A DNA stretch of 53,382 bases from DASXAQ01 sp036406615 (GCA_036406615.1 DASXAQ010000066.1:1-53382); one strand, 5' to 3'; positions 1 to 9,928 are shown, numbered from the stretch's first letter. The notes: generated by a model from the letters alone, not told the origin. Numbers and translations are program-made.

Positions 1-143
1 GGCATCGGCACCCAGACGACCCCGCCGGCACCGATACCGGCGGCCACCGCCTCAGACAGATCCGAGATGAAGCCGCTCAGGTGCATAGCCGTCATCGTGG
101 TGCCGACGCGCAGCGGCGCCCCGCGCAGGCGCTCATCCTCCAT
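1..143 (-). CDS. Partial unidentified protein (N-terminus only)
   Basis: A reverse-strand frame opens with ATG at 143 and stays open to the window edge, giving about 47 residues. The visible N-terminus is polar and then becomes rich in Gly, Ala and Val, possibly the start of a membrane segment or a Rossmann-like strand. I do not recognise the family. There is no convincing Shine-Dalgarno or -10 box before this ATG, and the frame stays open upstream of it, so the true start could lie further upstream (higher coordinates). It would be divergent from the phosphatase gene that begins at 270. The short length and the lack of family match keep confidence low. Confidence 0.35.
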   Translation of the reverse strand, partial: MEDERLRGAPLRVGTTMTAMHLSGFISDLSEAVAAGIGAGGVVWVPM

Positions 144-269
144 GGCTGGTTCTTCGGCGGGCGCGGGCGCCGGCCTGACCCGCTGCGCGCGGCCCCTTAT
201 CGCCGGCGCCGGGTAAGGTGGGCGGGTCGCACCCCGCGCGTCCCACCGCTCCGGACGAAAGGCTCACCC

Positions 270-893
270 GTGACCGACCCGCAGGCCTGCCGCATCTTCG
301 TGGTTCGCCACGGGCGGACCGCGCTCAATGCGCAGGGCCGCTACCGCGGGCGGCAGGATCCGCCGCTCGACGAACAGGGATGGGTCGACGCGCACTGGGC
401 GGCCGGCGTGCTGGCGGGTCAGCCGCTCGAAGCCGTCTACACGAGCCCGCTGGCACGCGCCCGCCAGACGGCAGAGGCGATCGGGGGCCGGCACTCGCTG
501 GTGCCCAAGGAGGCGCCCGAGCTCATCGACCTGGACTACGGAACCTGGGAAGCCCGAACGCCCGCCGAGGCCGAAGCCGCCGATCCGGAGGCCTTCGCCA
601 CGTTCCGTGATCACCCGGAAGACGCCCAGCTCCCCGGCGGGGAGGCCATGCGAGCCGTCGCCGATCGCGTCCTGGCCGCCCTGCGCGACGTCGTCGCCTC
701 GCACCCCGACGCGCCGTCGGCGGCCGTCACCCACGAGATCCCCATGCGCCTGATCATCGGGCGCTGCCTGGAACTCGGCGCGGCGATCTGGGACGTGCTG
801 CTCCCGCCCGGCGCGATCCTGGAGCTTCGTCCCGAACCCGGATCAACGGCGTTCGTGCTGGAGCGCGCGGTCGGGGCGCTGCTCCCGTCCTAG
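270..893 (+). CDS. Histidine phosphatase (phosphoglycerate mutase-like) family protein
   Basis: This 207-residue protein belongs to the histidine phosphatase superfamily, whose members pass a phosphoryl group through an active-site histidine. The RHG signature is near the N-terminus (FVVRHGRTALN), followed by the family's SPLARARQTAEAI segment and the second catalytic histidine in VTHEIPMR near residue 150. The GTG at 270 was chosen because it sits just before the first beta strand and follows a purine-rich stretch (GAAAGG); the open frame upstream of it encodes low-complexity Arg/Pro sequence. Substrate cannot be read from sequence: relatives act on phosphosugars, alpha-ribazole phosphate or cofactors. 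It converges on citrate synthase. The family call is firm, the specific reaction open. Confidence 0.85.
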   Translation: MTDPQACRIFVVRHGRTALNAQGRYRGRQDPPLDEQGWVDAHWAAGVLAGQPLEAVYTSPLARARQTAEAIGGRHSLVPKEAPELIDLDYGTWEARTPAEAEAADPEAFATFRDHPEDAQLPGGEAMRAVADRVLAALRDVVASHPDAPSAAVTHEIPMRLIIGRCLELGAAIWDVLLPPGAILELRPEPGSTAFVLERAVGALLPS

Positions 894-952
894 AACTCCC
901 CTTCACCGCGCACCACCTCCGCGGACCGGAAGCGTCACGTCGCGCGCCGGGG

Positions 953-984
953 GGCTCGGCACTGGAGCGGGGGCGTGCCGAACC
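953..984. terminator. Weak candidate bidirectional terminator hairpin
   Basis: Between the converging phosphatase and citrate synthase genes lies an inverted repeat, GGCTCGGCAC and GTGCCGAACC, with one mismatch in ten and a 12-base loop. There is no T-run on either side. The position suits a shared terminator, but the support is only the hairpin. The rest of the 894-1165 gap shows no convincing gene. Confidence 0.3.
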
Positions 985-1165
985 CCCGACGCGACGCCGC
1001 TCTCGACCGGAGGCTGGGGGAGCGGGGGGTTGCCTCCGTCGTTGGGACCTGAGCGAGCGCCTCCAGTTGTACCGGGCGCAGGTGTCGAGCGAACGGCCTG
1101 CGGATGACGGGCGGATGAACCTCGCGCGATGAAGGAACGCCCCGCACCCGAACCCCGGGCCGGAC

Positions 1166-2482
<1,317 letters not shown>

Positions 2483-2537
2483 GGGTGGTTTCCCCTTTCC
2501 GGGACGGCCCGCACGAGCGCGGGTGCCGGCCGCCACG

Positions 2538-2617
2538 ATGATAGTCGCGCCCCGCAGACCACGCGCCTGACCTGGGCCGACGGGGGACATGTCCACGCTT
2601 CTGCACGGGGTTATGCT
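2538..2617. promoter_or_regulatory. Divergent promoter region, gltA and DUF4242 gene
   Basis: Two TANNNT -10 candidates face apart in this intergenic gap: TATCAT on the reverse strand (2543-2538) for citrate synthase and TATGCT on the forward strand (2612-2617) for the DUF4242 gene. Neither has a clear TTGACA-like -35. Transcript leaders of roughly 50 and 15-20 bases would result, both long enough to include the Shine-Dalgarno sites seen before each gene. Confidence 0.45.
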
Positions 2618-2637
2618 TGCCGAGGAGCGGAGGAGCG

Positions 2638-2925
2638 ATGCCCAGATATCTGATCGAACGCAACTTCGGGACCATCAACGACGACGTGATGAAGGGATAC
2701 GGCGAGCGCAGCGCCAACCTCGTGCGCGACGAGTTCCCGGACGTCACGTGGGAGCACAGCCACGTCGTGGTCGACGATGCGGGAACGTTCAAGACGTTCT
2801 GCGTCTACCTGGCCCCGGATGAGGAGCGCGTCTTCAAGCACTCGGAGCGCCTCGGCGGGCACACGATCGAGAAGATCTACGAGATCGGCGGCGATGTCTC
2901 GCCGTCGGACTTCACCGCCTTCTGA
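2638..2925 (+). CDS. DUF4242 family small protein (SCO4226-like)
   Basis: This 95-residue protein matches the DUF4242 pattern: an opening MPRYLIER strand, a central WEHSHVVVDDAGTFKTFCVY block and a C-terminal HTIEKIYEIGGDVSP segment. The characterised Streptomyces homologue SCO4226 binds nickel and has a ferredoxin-like dimeric fold; whether this one does is unknown. The ATG at 2638 follows GAGGAGCGGAGGAG, a strong Shine-Dalgarno, and beats the in-frame ATG at 2617. Its last 49 bases overlap the end of the converging cyclase gene, which is unusual and may make the two transcripts antisense to each other. Confidence 0.85.
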   Translation: MPRYLIERNFGTINDDVMKGYGERSANLVRDEFPDVTWEHSHVVVDDAGTFKTFCVYLAPDEERVFKHSERLGGHTIEKIYEIGGDVSPSDFTAF

Positions 2926-5069
2926 TCGCCCGCATCCTCTCCGAGCCACCCCCCCATGTCGTTGACGTAGTGCTGGAACCGTAGCGCCGCCACGGCCCGC
3001 TTCGTCCCCACCGCGCGCCGCCGCGCTTCGTCCTCCGGAGGAACCAGCGCCACGGCGGTGTCGTACAGCTGCACCGCCTCGTTCGTCGCCCAGCTCTTCT
3101 CCGCCATCGAGGCGGCCACCAGCAGCCAGTCGACCGCCCGCGCCGGCTCGCCCGCCTCGCGCCAGTGGTGCGCCGCGATCGCGGCCGCGCCCTCGGGGTT
3201 GTGCACCTCCTCCTCGATGAATCGCGCCACCGCTTCGTGCCGCGTGCGGCGCGCCACCTTCGGCAGCGTGGCGTACGCGACGTCGCGAATCAGGATGTGC
3301 CGGAACTCGAACTGCGCGTCGCCCTCGAGCCGCGACGACGCGTCGGATCGGATCAGGTCGCGCGCCTCGAGCGAATCCAGGGTCTCCGCCAGGCTCTCTC
3401 GTTCGGGGCGAAGCCGCTCCAGCGCGCCTCGCCAGAACACCTTCCCGACGACCGAAGCGTCGTACAGCACGTCGCGCTCTGGCGGGGGCAGCGCGTCCAG
3501 CCTGGCCGCGATCATCGCCCGGACGGTGGTCGGGAGCCCCTGGTCCGACACGCCACCCTCGGCGACCCAGGTCGACAGCTCCTCGAGGAACAGGGGATTG
3601 CCTTCGGCGATGGCCTCGATCCGCGCGCCGACGTCGGGCCGCGCGGTGCTGAGGATGCTCGTCGCCAGCTTGTGGGCGTCGTCCTCGCTCAAGGGCTCCA
3701 GCCGGATGCTCGTCGACGAGGGCATGCCGCCGCCCCAGTCCGGCCGAAGGTCCAGCAGCTCGGGGCGCGCCATCGCGAGGAAGACCAGCGGCGCGTCCTT
3801 CGTCCGCGCCGCCAGGAACTGGATGAGGTCGAGGGAGCTGGGATGCGCGCTGTGGATGTCTTCGTACACGATCAGCGTGGGACGCTCGCGCCCGATCGCC
3901 TCCACGAACTGCCGCGCGGCGTCGAACAGCGCCCGGCGGTCCTGGGCCGCCTCTTGTCCGGCGCCGGTGAACACCGACAGCAGCTCGAACGTCGAACCGC
4001 CCGTCAGACCGAGCCGCTCGAGCCCCGCCGCCAGCTTCGCCCGGGAGCTCTCGCCCGTGTCGGTCTCGTAGATGTCGGCGACCGACTTCACGAGCTGGCC
4101 GAAGCCCCCGTATCCCGCGCTCAGCTCGTACGGCAGCTCGCGCACCACCAGCGCGCGGCCACCGGCGTCGGGAAGCGTCGCGGCGAACTCGAAGGCCAGC
4201 CGGCTCTTGCCGATGCCCGGCTCGCCGAGGACCGTGACGATGTGGGTGCGCCGCTCGCTCACCGCCCGGTCCCACACGCCCCGCAACAGCTCCACCTCGC
4301 GGGCGCGGCCGAGCATCGGCGTGTCGGTGCGCTCGATCTCCCCTTCGACCGGTCCGAGCGGGATCCACGCGGGAACGGGCTCTCGCTTGCCTTTGGCGAC
4401 GACGGGCGGCGCCGGTTCGTACCGGATCGTCCGTCGCGTCGCCAGGTACGTGCCCTCGCCGACCAGGATGCCCCCGGCCGTCGCGCCCGACTGCAGGCGC
4501 GCCGCCGTGTTGACCACGTCGCCCGACACCATCGCCTCGCCCTCGGCCGGGCGCGCCCCCAGGGTGACGACGGTCTCGCCGGTGTTGACGGCCACGCGCA
4601 CGGCCAGGTTCAGCTCGGGGATGGCGCGGTTCAGCTCCTCGATGGTGTTCGGGATCTCCAGCGCGGCTCGCACCGCGCGCTCGGCGTCGTCGCCGCGGCT
4701 CACCGGCGCCCCGAAGACGGCCATGACGGCGTCCCCGATGAACTTCTCCACCACGCCGCCGAACCGTTCGATCGTCTCCTTCACGCCGCCGTGGTAGCGG
4801 CGAAGGGTGTCGCGCACGTCCTCGGGGTCCGCGTCCTGGGAGCGGGCGGTGAAGTCGACCAGGTCGGCGAACAGCACCGAAACGACCCGGCGCTGCTCCT
4901 GCGTGGGCGACTCGGGCACGACGGGCGCGCCACACGACGGGCAGAAGCGAACCGGTCCGGGAAGGTCGGTGCCGCACGCCGCGCACACCAGGCCGAGCGC
5001 TGCGCCGCAGCCGACGCAGAAGCGCGCGCCCTCGGGGTTGTGTTCGCCGCACCGCTCGCAGGTCGCCAC
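2877..5069 (-). CDS. Zinc-ribbon adenylate/guanylate cyclase with AAA ATPase domain
   Basis: The 730-residue protein begins with a double zinc ribbon (Cys4, 7, 18, 21 and Cys29, 32, 43, 46), then a class III cyclase domain at about 60-215 with metal-binding Asp69 (FADLVDF) and Asp113 (FIGDAVMAVFG), then a STAND-like ATPase module with a P-loop at 282-289 (GEPGIGKS) and a helical C-terminus. Such proteins are taken to be nucleotide-cyclase signalling switches, but their input is generally unknown. Most relatives carry a longer TPR-rich tail; this one stops soon after the ATPase and overlaps the converging DUF4242 gene by 49 bases. The GTG at 5069 is chosen because a TAGACT -10 box (5082-5077) ends seven bases before it, indicating leaderless transcription; the longer frame to 5132 is unlikely. 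Confidence 0.88.
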   Translation of the reverse strand: MATCERCGEHNPEGARFCVGCGAALGLVCAACGTDLPGPVRFCPSCGAPVVPESPTQEQRRVVSVLFADLVDFTARSQDADPEDVRDTLRRYHGGVKETIERFGGVVEKFIGDAVMAVFGAPVSRGDDAERAVRAALEIPNTIEELNRAIPELNLAVRVAVNTGETVVTLGARPAEGEAMVSGDVVNTAARLQSGATAGGILVGEGTYLATRRTIRYEPAPPVVAKGKREPVPAWIPLGPVEGEIERTDTPMLGRAREVELLRGVWDRAVSERRTHIVTVLGEPGIGKSRLAFEFAATLPDAGGRALVVRELPYELSAGYGGFGQLVKSVADIYETDTGESSRAKLAAGLERLGLTGGSTFELLSVFTGAGQEAAQDRRALFDAARQFVEAIGRERPTLIVYEDIHSAHPSSLDLIQFLAARTKDAPLVFLAMARPELLDLRPDWGGGMPSSTSIRLEPLSEDDAHKLATSILSTARPDVGARIEAIAEGNPLFLEELSTWVAEGGVSDQGLPTTVRAMIAARLDALPPPERDVLYDASVVGKVFWRGALERLRPERESLAETLDSLEARDLIRSDASSRLEGDAQFEFRHILIRDVAYATLPKVARRTRHEAVARFIEEEVHNPEGAAAIAAHHWREAGEPARAVDWLLVAASMAEKSWATNEAVQLYDTAVALVPPEDEARRRAVGTKRAVAALRFQHYVNDMGGWLGEDAGDQKAVKSDGETSPPIS

Positions 5070-5175
5070 GGTGAGGAGTCTAGGCCCGGAGACGGCCGAT
5101 CCAGAGGGGAGCGCGTGCGCCGCACGGCGCAACGGTTGAGCGGGACTGTCGCGGCTCGAGCGGGAATGCTGCGGG

Positions 5176-7395
5176 TCAGGCGGGACGGCGCTCGGCCGCC
5201 GAAGGCTCCTCGTCCAGGTCCAGGCGCACGACCCGCGACCCGAGCCACGACTCCTCGGCCGACACCATCGGCAGGCTGAACGAGAACGTCGAGCCGACGC
5301 CCGGCTTCGAGTACAGCCAGATGCGCCCGTCCATCGCCTCCACCAGTCGCTTGGCGATGTACAGCCCCAGACCCGTGCCGCCGGTGCGCCGGGTCAGCCC
5401 GTTCTCCAGCCGGTGGAAGCGCTCGAAGACGCGGTGCTGCTCGCCGGACGGGATGCCGTCGCCGTGGTCGCGGACCGAGACGACCGCGTGGTCGCCGCCC
5501 CAGGTGATGGCGAGCTCCACGGGCGCTTCGGCGGGCGAGTACTTCAGCGCGTTCGAGACCAGGTTCGCCACGACCTGGCCGACGCGGAAGGGGTCGGCCT
5601 GCACCAGCACGGGCGCCTCCGGGACGCGCAGGCGGATCTCACGGTCGGGGTGCTGCCGCGTGAAGTCGCCGACCTGCTCGGCCACGACGGACGCGAGCTC
5701 GAACGTGCGGCCGTCCACCATCGGCTTGCCGGACTCGATGCGGGAGACCTCCAGCAGGTCCGTGATCAGCCGCTCGAGCCGGTTGGCCTGGTTCAGCATG
5801 ATCCGGTAGTACTCCTGGCGCTCCTCCGGCGAGTCGTCGCCGGTGCCGCGAAGCAGCGTCGTCAGGAACCCCTTGAGCGGGGTCAGCGGCGTTCGCAGCT
5901 CGTGCGAGACGGTGGCCACGAAGTCGCGCTTCATCTGCTCGGCCTCCAGCTCGGCCGTGACGTCGTGGGCGACGACGACGAAGGCCTTCAGCCCGCCGTC
6001 GCGGTCGCGGATGACGTTGCGCGTGTAGCGGATCCACTTGCGCTCGGCGTCCTTGCCGAGGACCATCGCCTCGCCGGCGTCCCCGAGCGGACCCTCGGCT
6101 TCGGTGTCCTCCCCGTTGGCCTGGATCTCCAGGAGCTGCTCGGTGCTGCGGCCCACGGCCTCGTCGGCGTGCAGCCCGGTGATGCGCTCCATGGCCGGGT
6201 TCCACGACAGCACGCGGTGGTCGGGGGAGACCACGAAGATGCCGTCGGAGGTGTCGGCGATGACGTCCACCAGCTGCGCCTGCTCCAGCGTCTCGAAGAA
6301 CAGCCGGTGGTTCTCCAGCATCACGTAGATCTGCGAGGCAAGCGCATCCAGCAGCGACTGCTCCTTGGCCGTCAGCGACTCGGCGCGGTACACCACCAGG
6401 ACGCCTCGGACGTCCTCGGCGCCGCCGATGACCTTGACTTGCAGCGGGACGTCGCGCTTCGTGCCCAGGTAGGACTCGAGCGAGGTCTTCATCTCGCCGC
6501 CGTCGACGACCGGCGTGCGGGAGACGGCGCCACCGGACTGATGGATCGCCAGGTGGTCGTCCTCCGTCACGATCAGCTCGACCGAGTTCGCGCCGAGCAT
6601 CCGCTGGACGAGCCCGAGGAACGGCTGGTAGTCGGCCGCCGCCTCGATCGGCGCGAACAACGACCGGCCGGCCTCGTACAGGTTGCGCATCTGGTCCCGC
6701 TCGCGCACGCCGGCGACCCAGGCGCGGTAGGCGAAGTAGGACAGCACCAGCGGCGCCACCAGCAGGGCGAGCGCCTGTCGGTCGTGGCTCCACACGATGG
6801 CGGCCAGCAGGCCCGTCGACGTGTTGCACGCCCAGTGCAGCAGGTTCGGCACGAGCGGGGCGCGCAGGATGGCCAGGAGCGATTCGCCCTCGACCAGGCT
6901 GATGACCATGGCCACCGACGTGGCGTTGACCACGAAGAACGCGGCCATCGCGGCTCCGGCCGCCAGGAACGCGGCGCCGGTCCCCATGCCCGGCGACCCG
7001 CACGCCGTGTACACGAGCTCGGCGGCGGCGATGCCGACCAGGTACTGGCCGACGTTGAACGCGGCCTTGTAGGCGGGACGGCGCCGGATCGCGTGGCCCA
7101 GGATCGCGCCGCCGGCGACGGCCAGCGTCAGCACGCTCGGGCGCACCAGCAGCAGCGCCGCGGCCCAGATGGAGTCCGTCATCGACATGTTCAGCGTCTC
7201 GGTGCGGTAGCGCACCGGGATCGGGAACAGCTCCATGACGGTGATCAGCACGATCAGCGCGGCGCACGCCGTCGCGTCCGAGACGGTCCACTGCGTGGCG
7301 CCCACGGCGGCCACCAGCGCGATCACGGCGCCGGAGGCGGCGACGGTGGCGATGAAGGCGCGCGCCTTGAGGGGGAGGGCTCGGCTCGAGCTCAT
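5176..7395 (-). CDS. Membrane sensor histidine kinase with GAF and PAS domains
   Basis: The 739-residue protein has a multi-pass membrane region at about 12-228, a GAF-like domain at 235-365, a PAS domain at 372-485 (DTSDGIFVVSPDHRVLSWNP), a HisKA domain with phospho-accepting His498 (VSHELRTPL), and an ATPase domain at about 600-715 with N, G1 and G2 boxes (NLVSNALKYS, DHGDGIP, GTGLGLYIAK). It should sense a membrane or cytosolic signal and phosphorylate a response regulator; no regulator gene is adjacent, so the partner is elsewhere. The ATG at 7395 follows GGAG, and lies one base after the stop of the upstream protease gene, so the two are almost surely co-transcribed and perhaps translationally coupled. 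The frame upstream of this ATG only reads the protease repeats. Confidence 0.93.
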   Translation of the reverse strand: MSSSRALPLKARAFIATVAASGAVIALVAAVGATQWTVSDATACAALIVLITVMELFPIPVRYRTETLNMSMTDSIWAAALLLVRPSVLTLAVAGGAILGHAIRRRPAYKAAFNVGQYLVGIAAAELVYTACGSPGMGTGAAFLAAGAAMAAFFVVNATSVAMVISLVEGESLLAILRAPLVPNLLHWACNTSTGLLAAIVWSHDRQALALLVAPLVLSYFAYRAWVAGVRERDQMRNLYEAGRSLFAPIEAAADYQPFLGLVQRMLGANSVELIVTEDDHLAIHQSGGAVSRTPVVDGGEMKTSLESYLGTKRDVPLQVKVIGGAEDVRGVLVVYRAESLTAKEQSLLDALASQIYVMLENHRLFFETLEQAQLVDVIADTSDGIFVVSPDHRVLSWNPAMERITGLHADEAVGRSTEQLLEIQANGEDTEAEGPLGDAGEAMVLGKDAERKWIRYTRNVIRDRDGGLKAFVVVAHDVTAELEAEQMKRDFVATVSHELRTPLTPLKGFLTTLLRGTGDDSPEERQEYYRIMLNQANRLERLITDLLEVSRIESGKPMVDGRTFELASVVAEQVGDFTRQHPDREIRLRVPEAPVLVQADPFRVGQVVANLVSNALKYSPAEAPVELAITWGGDHAVVSVRDHGDGIPSGEQHRVFERFHRLENGLTRRTGGTGLGLYIAKRLVEAMDGRIWLYSKPGVGSTFSFSLPMVSAEESWLGSRVVRLDLDEEPSAAERRPA

Positions 7396-7396
7396 G

Positions 7397-9097
7397 TCAG
7401 CTCCAGTCCGCCGAGTCCCACGTGTTCGCGTCCCATGCGTCCGCGTCCCACGAGGTGGCATCCCATGAAGTGGCGTCCCAGGACGTCGCGTCCCACGAGG
7501 TGCCGTCCCACGCGTCCGCGTCCCACATGTTCGCGTCCCACGTGTTGGCGTCCCACATGTTCGCGGCCCAGTTCTGGTCGTCCCACGCGTTGCCCAGCGC
7601 GTCGATCTCTCCCTGCACCAGGTCGGGGGTCCCGTCGCCGTTCAGGTCCGCGTACACGTGGAAGGAGCCACGGCTGGCCTCGATGGAGCCCGTGCCGGTG
7701 GAGGGGGTCAGGCCCTGGTTCACCGGCGGCACGCGGGCCACGCAGCACTGGGCCCAGTTGACGGCCCGCGCCGCGCGCACCAGCCCGGCGCCGTCGCCCG
7801 GCCCGGGGAAGGTGGCCAGGGCGGTGCCCATCAGCACGGCCTTCGCCTGGTCGGGCGTCAGCGAGGGGTTGACCTGGTACATGAGCGCGGCCACGCCGGA
7901 GACGATCGCGGCGGACTGCGACGTGCCCGTGCCCTTGAAGTAGGCGGTGCCAACGCGCGCGGAGGGGTATGCCTGGTCGATCGTGCTGCCCGGCGCCCGG
8001 TCCGACACGATGGTGACGCCGGGGGCGACCAGGTCGGGCTTGTTGAAGCCGTCGACCGTCGGGCCGCGGCTGGAGAACGGCGCCACGGCGTCGTCGAGCG
8101 CGGTCAGCGTGTTGTTGAGGTTCGCCGCGCCGACGGTCAGCACGTAGGGGTCGTTGCCCGGGTCGTTGATCGTCGAGGCGCCGTTGGCCCCGCGGTTGCC
8201 CGCGGCCACGACCACCAGCACGCCCGACTTCCACACCTTCTCGACCGCGTAGTCCAGCGGGTCGATCGAGTAGCTCTGGGTTGCGTCCGTGCCGAATGAC
8301 AGGTTCAGGACGCGGATGTTGTACTGGCTCGCGTTGAAGTAGACCCACTGCAGCCCGTAGATGACCTCCGAGACGTCGGTGGAGCCGTTCCAGTTCGCCA
8401 CCTTGACGGAGATGATCGTGGCGCCGGGGGCCACGCCCTGCCACAGGCCTTTCGAGGACGCGCCGTTGCCCGCGATGATGCCGGCCATGTGCGTCCCGTG
8501 GCCGAAGTGGTCGACGCCGTCGTGGTCCGTGGTCAGGTCCAGGCCGTTGACCACGCGGCCGTGCAGGTCGGCAACGTCGGCGACGCCGGTGTCGAGCAGG
8601 GCGACGCCGACCCCGGAGCCGTCGGCGCTCACGTTGGGAAGCCCGATCACGTTCTGCCACACCGTGTTCGGGGCCAGGCTGTTCAGCGCCTTCGCCGAGG
8701 TGCCGGCCATCTTCACGCTCGGGTCGCCGTAGACCGAGGAGACCGAGGCCGTGCCCAGCATCCGTCCCAGCTCGTGGGCGGGCAGGGTGGCCGAGAAGCC
8801 CCCGATGATCGGGAGCTCGTGCGTGACGGCGCCGCCCAGGTCCCGCACGACGCGCTCGGCGGCGGTCGATCCGGGGCTCGCCTCGCGCACGATCAGGTGC
8901 AGGAGGGAGCTCGGGGCGGCAGCGGCGGCGCGCAGCAGGGCCGGGTCGGCCTTCGCGGCGTTCGCGACGCCCCGGCCGGTCAAGGAGGGGAGCAGCGCCA
9001 GGAGCATGGCGCCGACGACGAACGCGGCCAGCCGCGCCCGCACCGATGCGCCTTCTCCCAGGTGCCGTACCAGCGTCTTCTCGCTCACAGTCCCCAT
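7397..9097 (-). CDS. Secreted subtilisin-like (S8) serine protease with C-terminal Trp repeats
   Basis: The 566-residue preproprotein has a hydrophobic signal segment near 22-40, an inhibitor-like propeptide at about 63-125 and a subtilase domain with the triad Asp169 (ALLDTGV), His200 (GHGTHMAGI) and Ser393 (GTSQSAA) and oxyanion-hole Asn301. After the catalytic domain come a calcium-loop-like DLNGDGTPD (484-492) and a tail in which 13 tryptophans fall at every fifth position from 505 to 565. It should be exported and act outside the membrane; the tail may bind cell wall, carbohydrate or another protein, or polymerise. It is the first gene of a unit with the membrane kinase at 5176-7395. ATG 9097 was taken as start; GTG 9088 is an alternative. 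Homologous proteases with other Trp-periodic tails occur in uncultured actinobacteria as far as I know. Confidence 0.93.
   Translation of the reverse strand: MGTVSEKTLVRHLGEGASVRARLAAFVVGAMLLALLPSLTGRGVANAAKADPALLRAAAAAPSSLLHLIVREASPGSTAAERVVRDLGGAVTHELPIIGGFSATLPAHELGRMLGTASVSSVYGDPSVKMAGTSAKALNSLAPNTVWQNVIGLPNVSADGSGVGVALLDTGVADVADLHGRVVNGLDLTTDHDGVDHFGHGTHMAGIIAGNGASSKGLWQGVAPGATIISVKVANWNGSTDVSEVIYGLQWVYFNASQYNIRVLNLSFGTDATQSYSIDPLDYAVEKVWKSGVLVVVAAGNRGANGASTINDPGNDPYVLTVGAANLNNTLTALDDAVAPFSSRGPTVDGFNKPDLVAPGVTIVSDRAPGSTIDQAYPSARVGTAYFKGTGTSQSAAIVSGVAALMYQVNPSLTPDQAKAVLMGTALATFPGPGDGAGLVRAARAVNWAQCCVARVPPVNQGLTPSTGTGSIEASRGSFHVYADLNGDGTPDLVQGEIDALGNAWDDQNWAANMWDANTWDANMWDADAWDGTSWDATSWDATSWDATSWDADAWDANTWDSADWS
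7400..7585 (-). repeat. Array of 15-base units encoding Trp-Asp-Ala-x-x pentapeptides
   Basis: The last 62 codons of the subtilase form a tandem array with a 15-base period. Each unit encodes W-D-A-x-x or a close variant (DANTW, DATSW, DADAW, DGTSW). Adjacent units are near identical at the DNA level (the reverse complement of GCGTCCCA recurs), which suggests recent expansion by slippage or unequal exchange. The reading frame is preserved exactly through to the stop. Confidence 0.95.
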
Positions 9098-9235
9098 CCC
9101 GTTCGGTCGAAACGTCGTCCGTCGTCGTGGGTGCCAGTCTGGTCATCGCTACACCCCCCCGCATCGGCTTCCCGGGCATAGTTGGCTCAGCGGCGGCCCA
9201 CCAGCGCCTAGTCCGAAGGATGTAGCCTTCGCCCG

Positions 9236-9916
9236 ATGATCGATCGCGACCTGGCCGGGCTCATCGACCACACGCTGCTGAAACCCGAAGCCACGCAGCC
9301 GCAGATCGAGGCCCTGTGCGGCGAGGCGGTGGAGTACGGGTTCGCGGCCGTGTGCGTGAGCGGCACCTGGGTCCCCCTGGCCGTGAGCGCCGTATCGGGC
9401 AGCCCCGTGAAGGTCGCCTGCGTCGCCGGCTTCCCCCTCGGAGCCGCCTCGACCGCCGCGAAGGTCTGCGAGGCGGAGGATTCCGCCGCCAACGGCGCGG
9501 CGGAGGTCGACGTCGTCATGAACGTGGGCGCCCTGCGGTCCGGGCGTTCCCCCGAGGTCGAGGCCGACCTGTTCCAGGTGGTCCAGGCCGTCCAGGGCCG
9601 CTCGATCGTCAAGGTGATCCTCGAGTGCGCGCTGCTGAACGACGCCGAGAAGGTCCACGCCTGCCAGCTGGCCGAATCCGCGGGGGCGGCGTTCGTCAAG
9701 ACCTCGACCGGGTTCGGCCCGGGCGGCGCCACCGTGGAGGACGTCGCACTGCTTCGGCGCTCGGTCGGCCCCGACACCGGCGTCAAGGCGTCGGGCGGCA
9801 TCCGCACGCGGGAGGCGGCGATGGCCATGGTTGCGGCGGGCGCAACGCGGCTGGGCACGAGCTCCTCCGTGGCGATCGTGACGCTTCCCGACGAGGCGCC
9901 CACGCCGGACGCGTAG
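9236..9916 (+). CDS. deoC: Deoxyribose-phosphate aldolase
   Basis: The 226-residue enzyme cleaves 2-deoxyribose-5-phosphate to acetaldehyde and glyceraldehyde-3-phosphate, the last step of deoxynucleoside catabolism. Schiff-base Lys155 (FVKTSTGFGPGG), Asp92 (EVDVVMNVG) and Lys184 (GVKASGGIRT) are all present and the length is normal. A TAGCCT -10 box (9223-9228) ends seven bases before the ATG, and an in-frame stop lies just upstream, so the start is well supported and the transcript is probably leaderless. It heads the nucleoside salvage block and is divergent from the protease-kinase unit. A separate promoter before the next gene suggests deoC and the transporter can be expressed independently. 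Confidence 0.96.
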   Translation: MIDRDLAGLIDHTLLKPEATQPQIEALCGEAVEYGFAAVCVSGTWVPLAVSAVSGSPVKVACVAGFPLGAASTAAKVCEAEDSAANGAAEVDVVMNVGALRSGRSPEVEADLFQVVQAVQGRSIVKVILECALLNDAEKVHACQLAESAGAAFVKTSTGFGPGGATVEDVALLRRSVGPDTGVKASGGIRTREAAMAMVAAGATRLGTSSSVAIVTLPDEAPTPDA

Positions 9917-9928
9917 GCGGCCGCTCGG

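Noticed and set aside
894..1165. Possible small gene between the phosphatase and citrate synthase
   Set aside because: Frames on both strands give low-complexity Arg/Pro/Ser products with no ribosome binding site or family match.
5116..5131. Hairpin TGCGCC-GCAC-GGCGCA as terminator between the kinase and cyclase genes
   Set aside because: The stem is only six bases and has no T-run; such dyads are expected by chance at this GC content.
7400..7585. Short-period repeat array resembling a CRISPR or minisatellite
   Set aside because: The period is 15 bases with no spacers, and it is in frame as Trp-periodic coding sequence to the stop codon.
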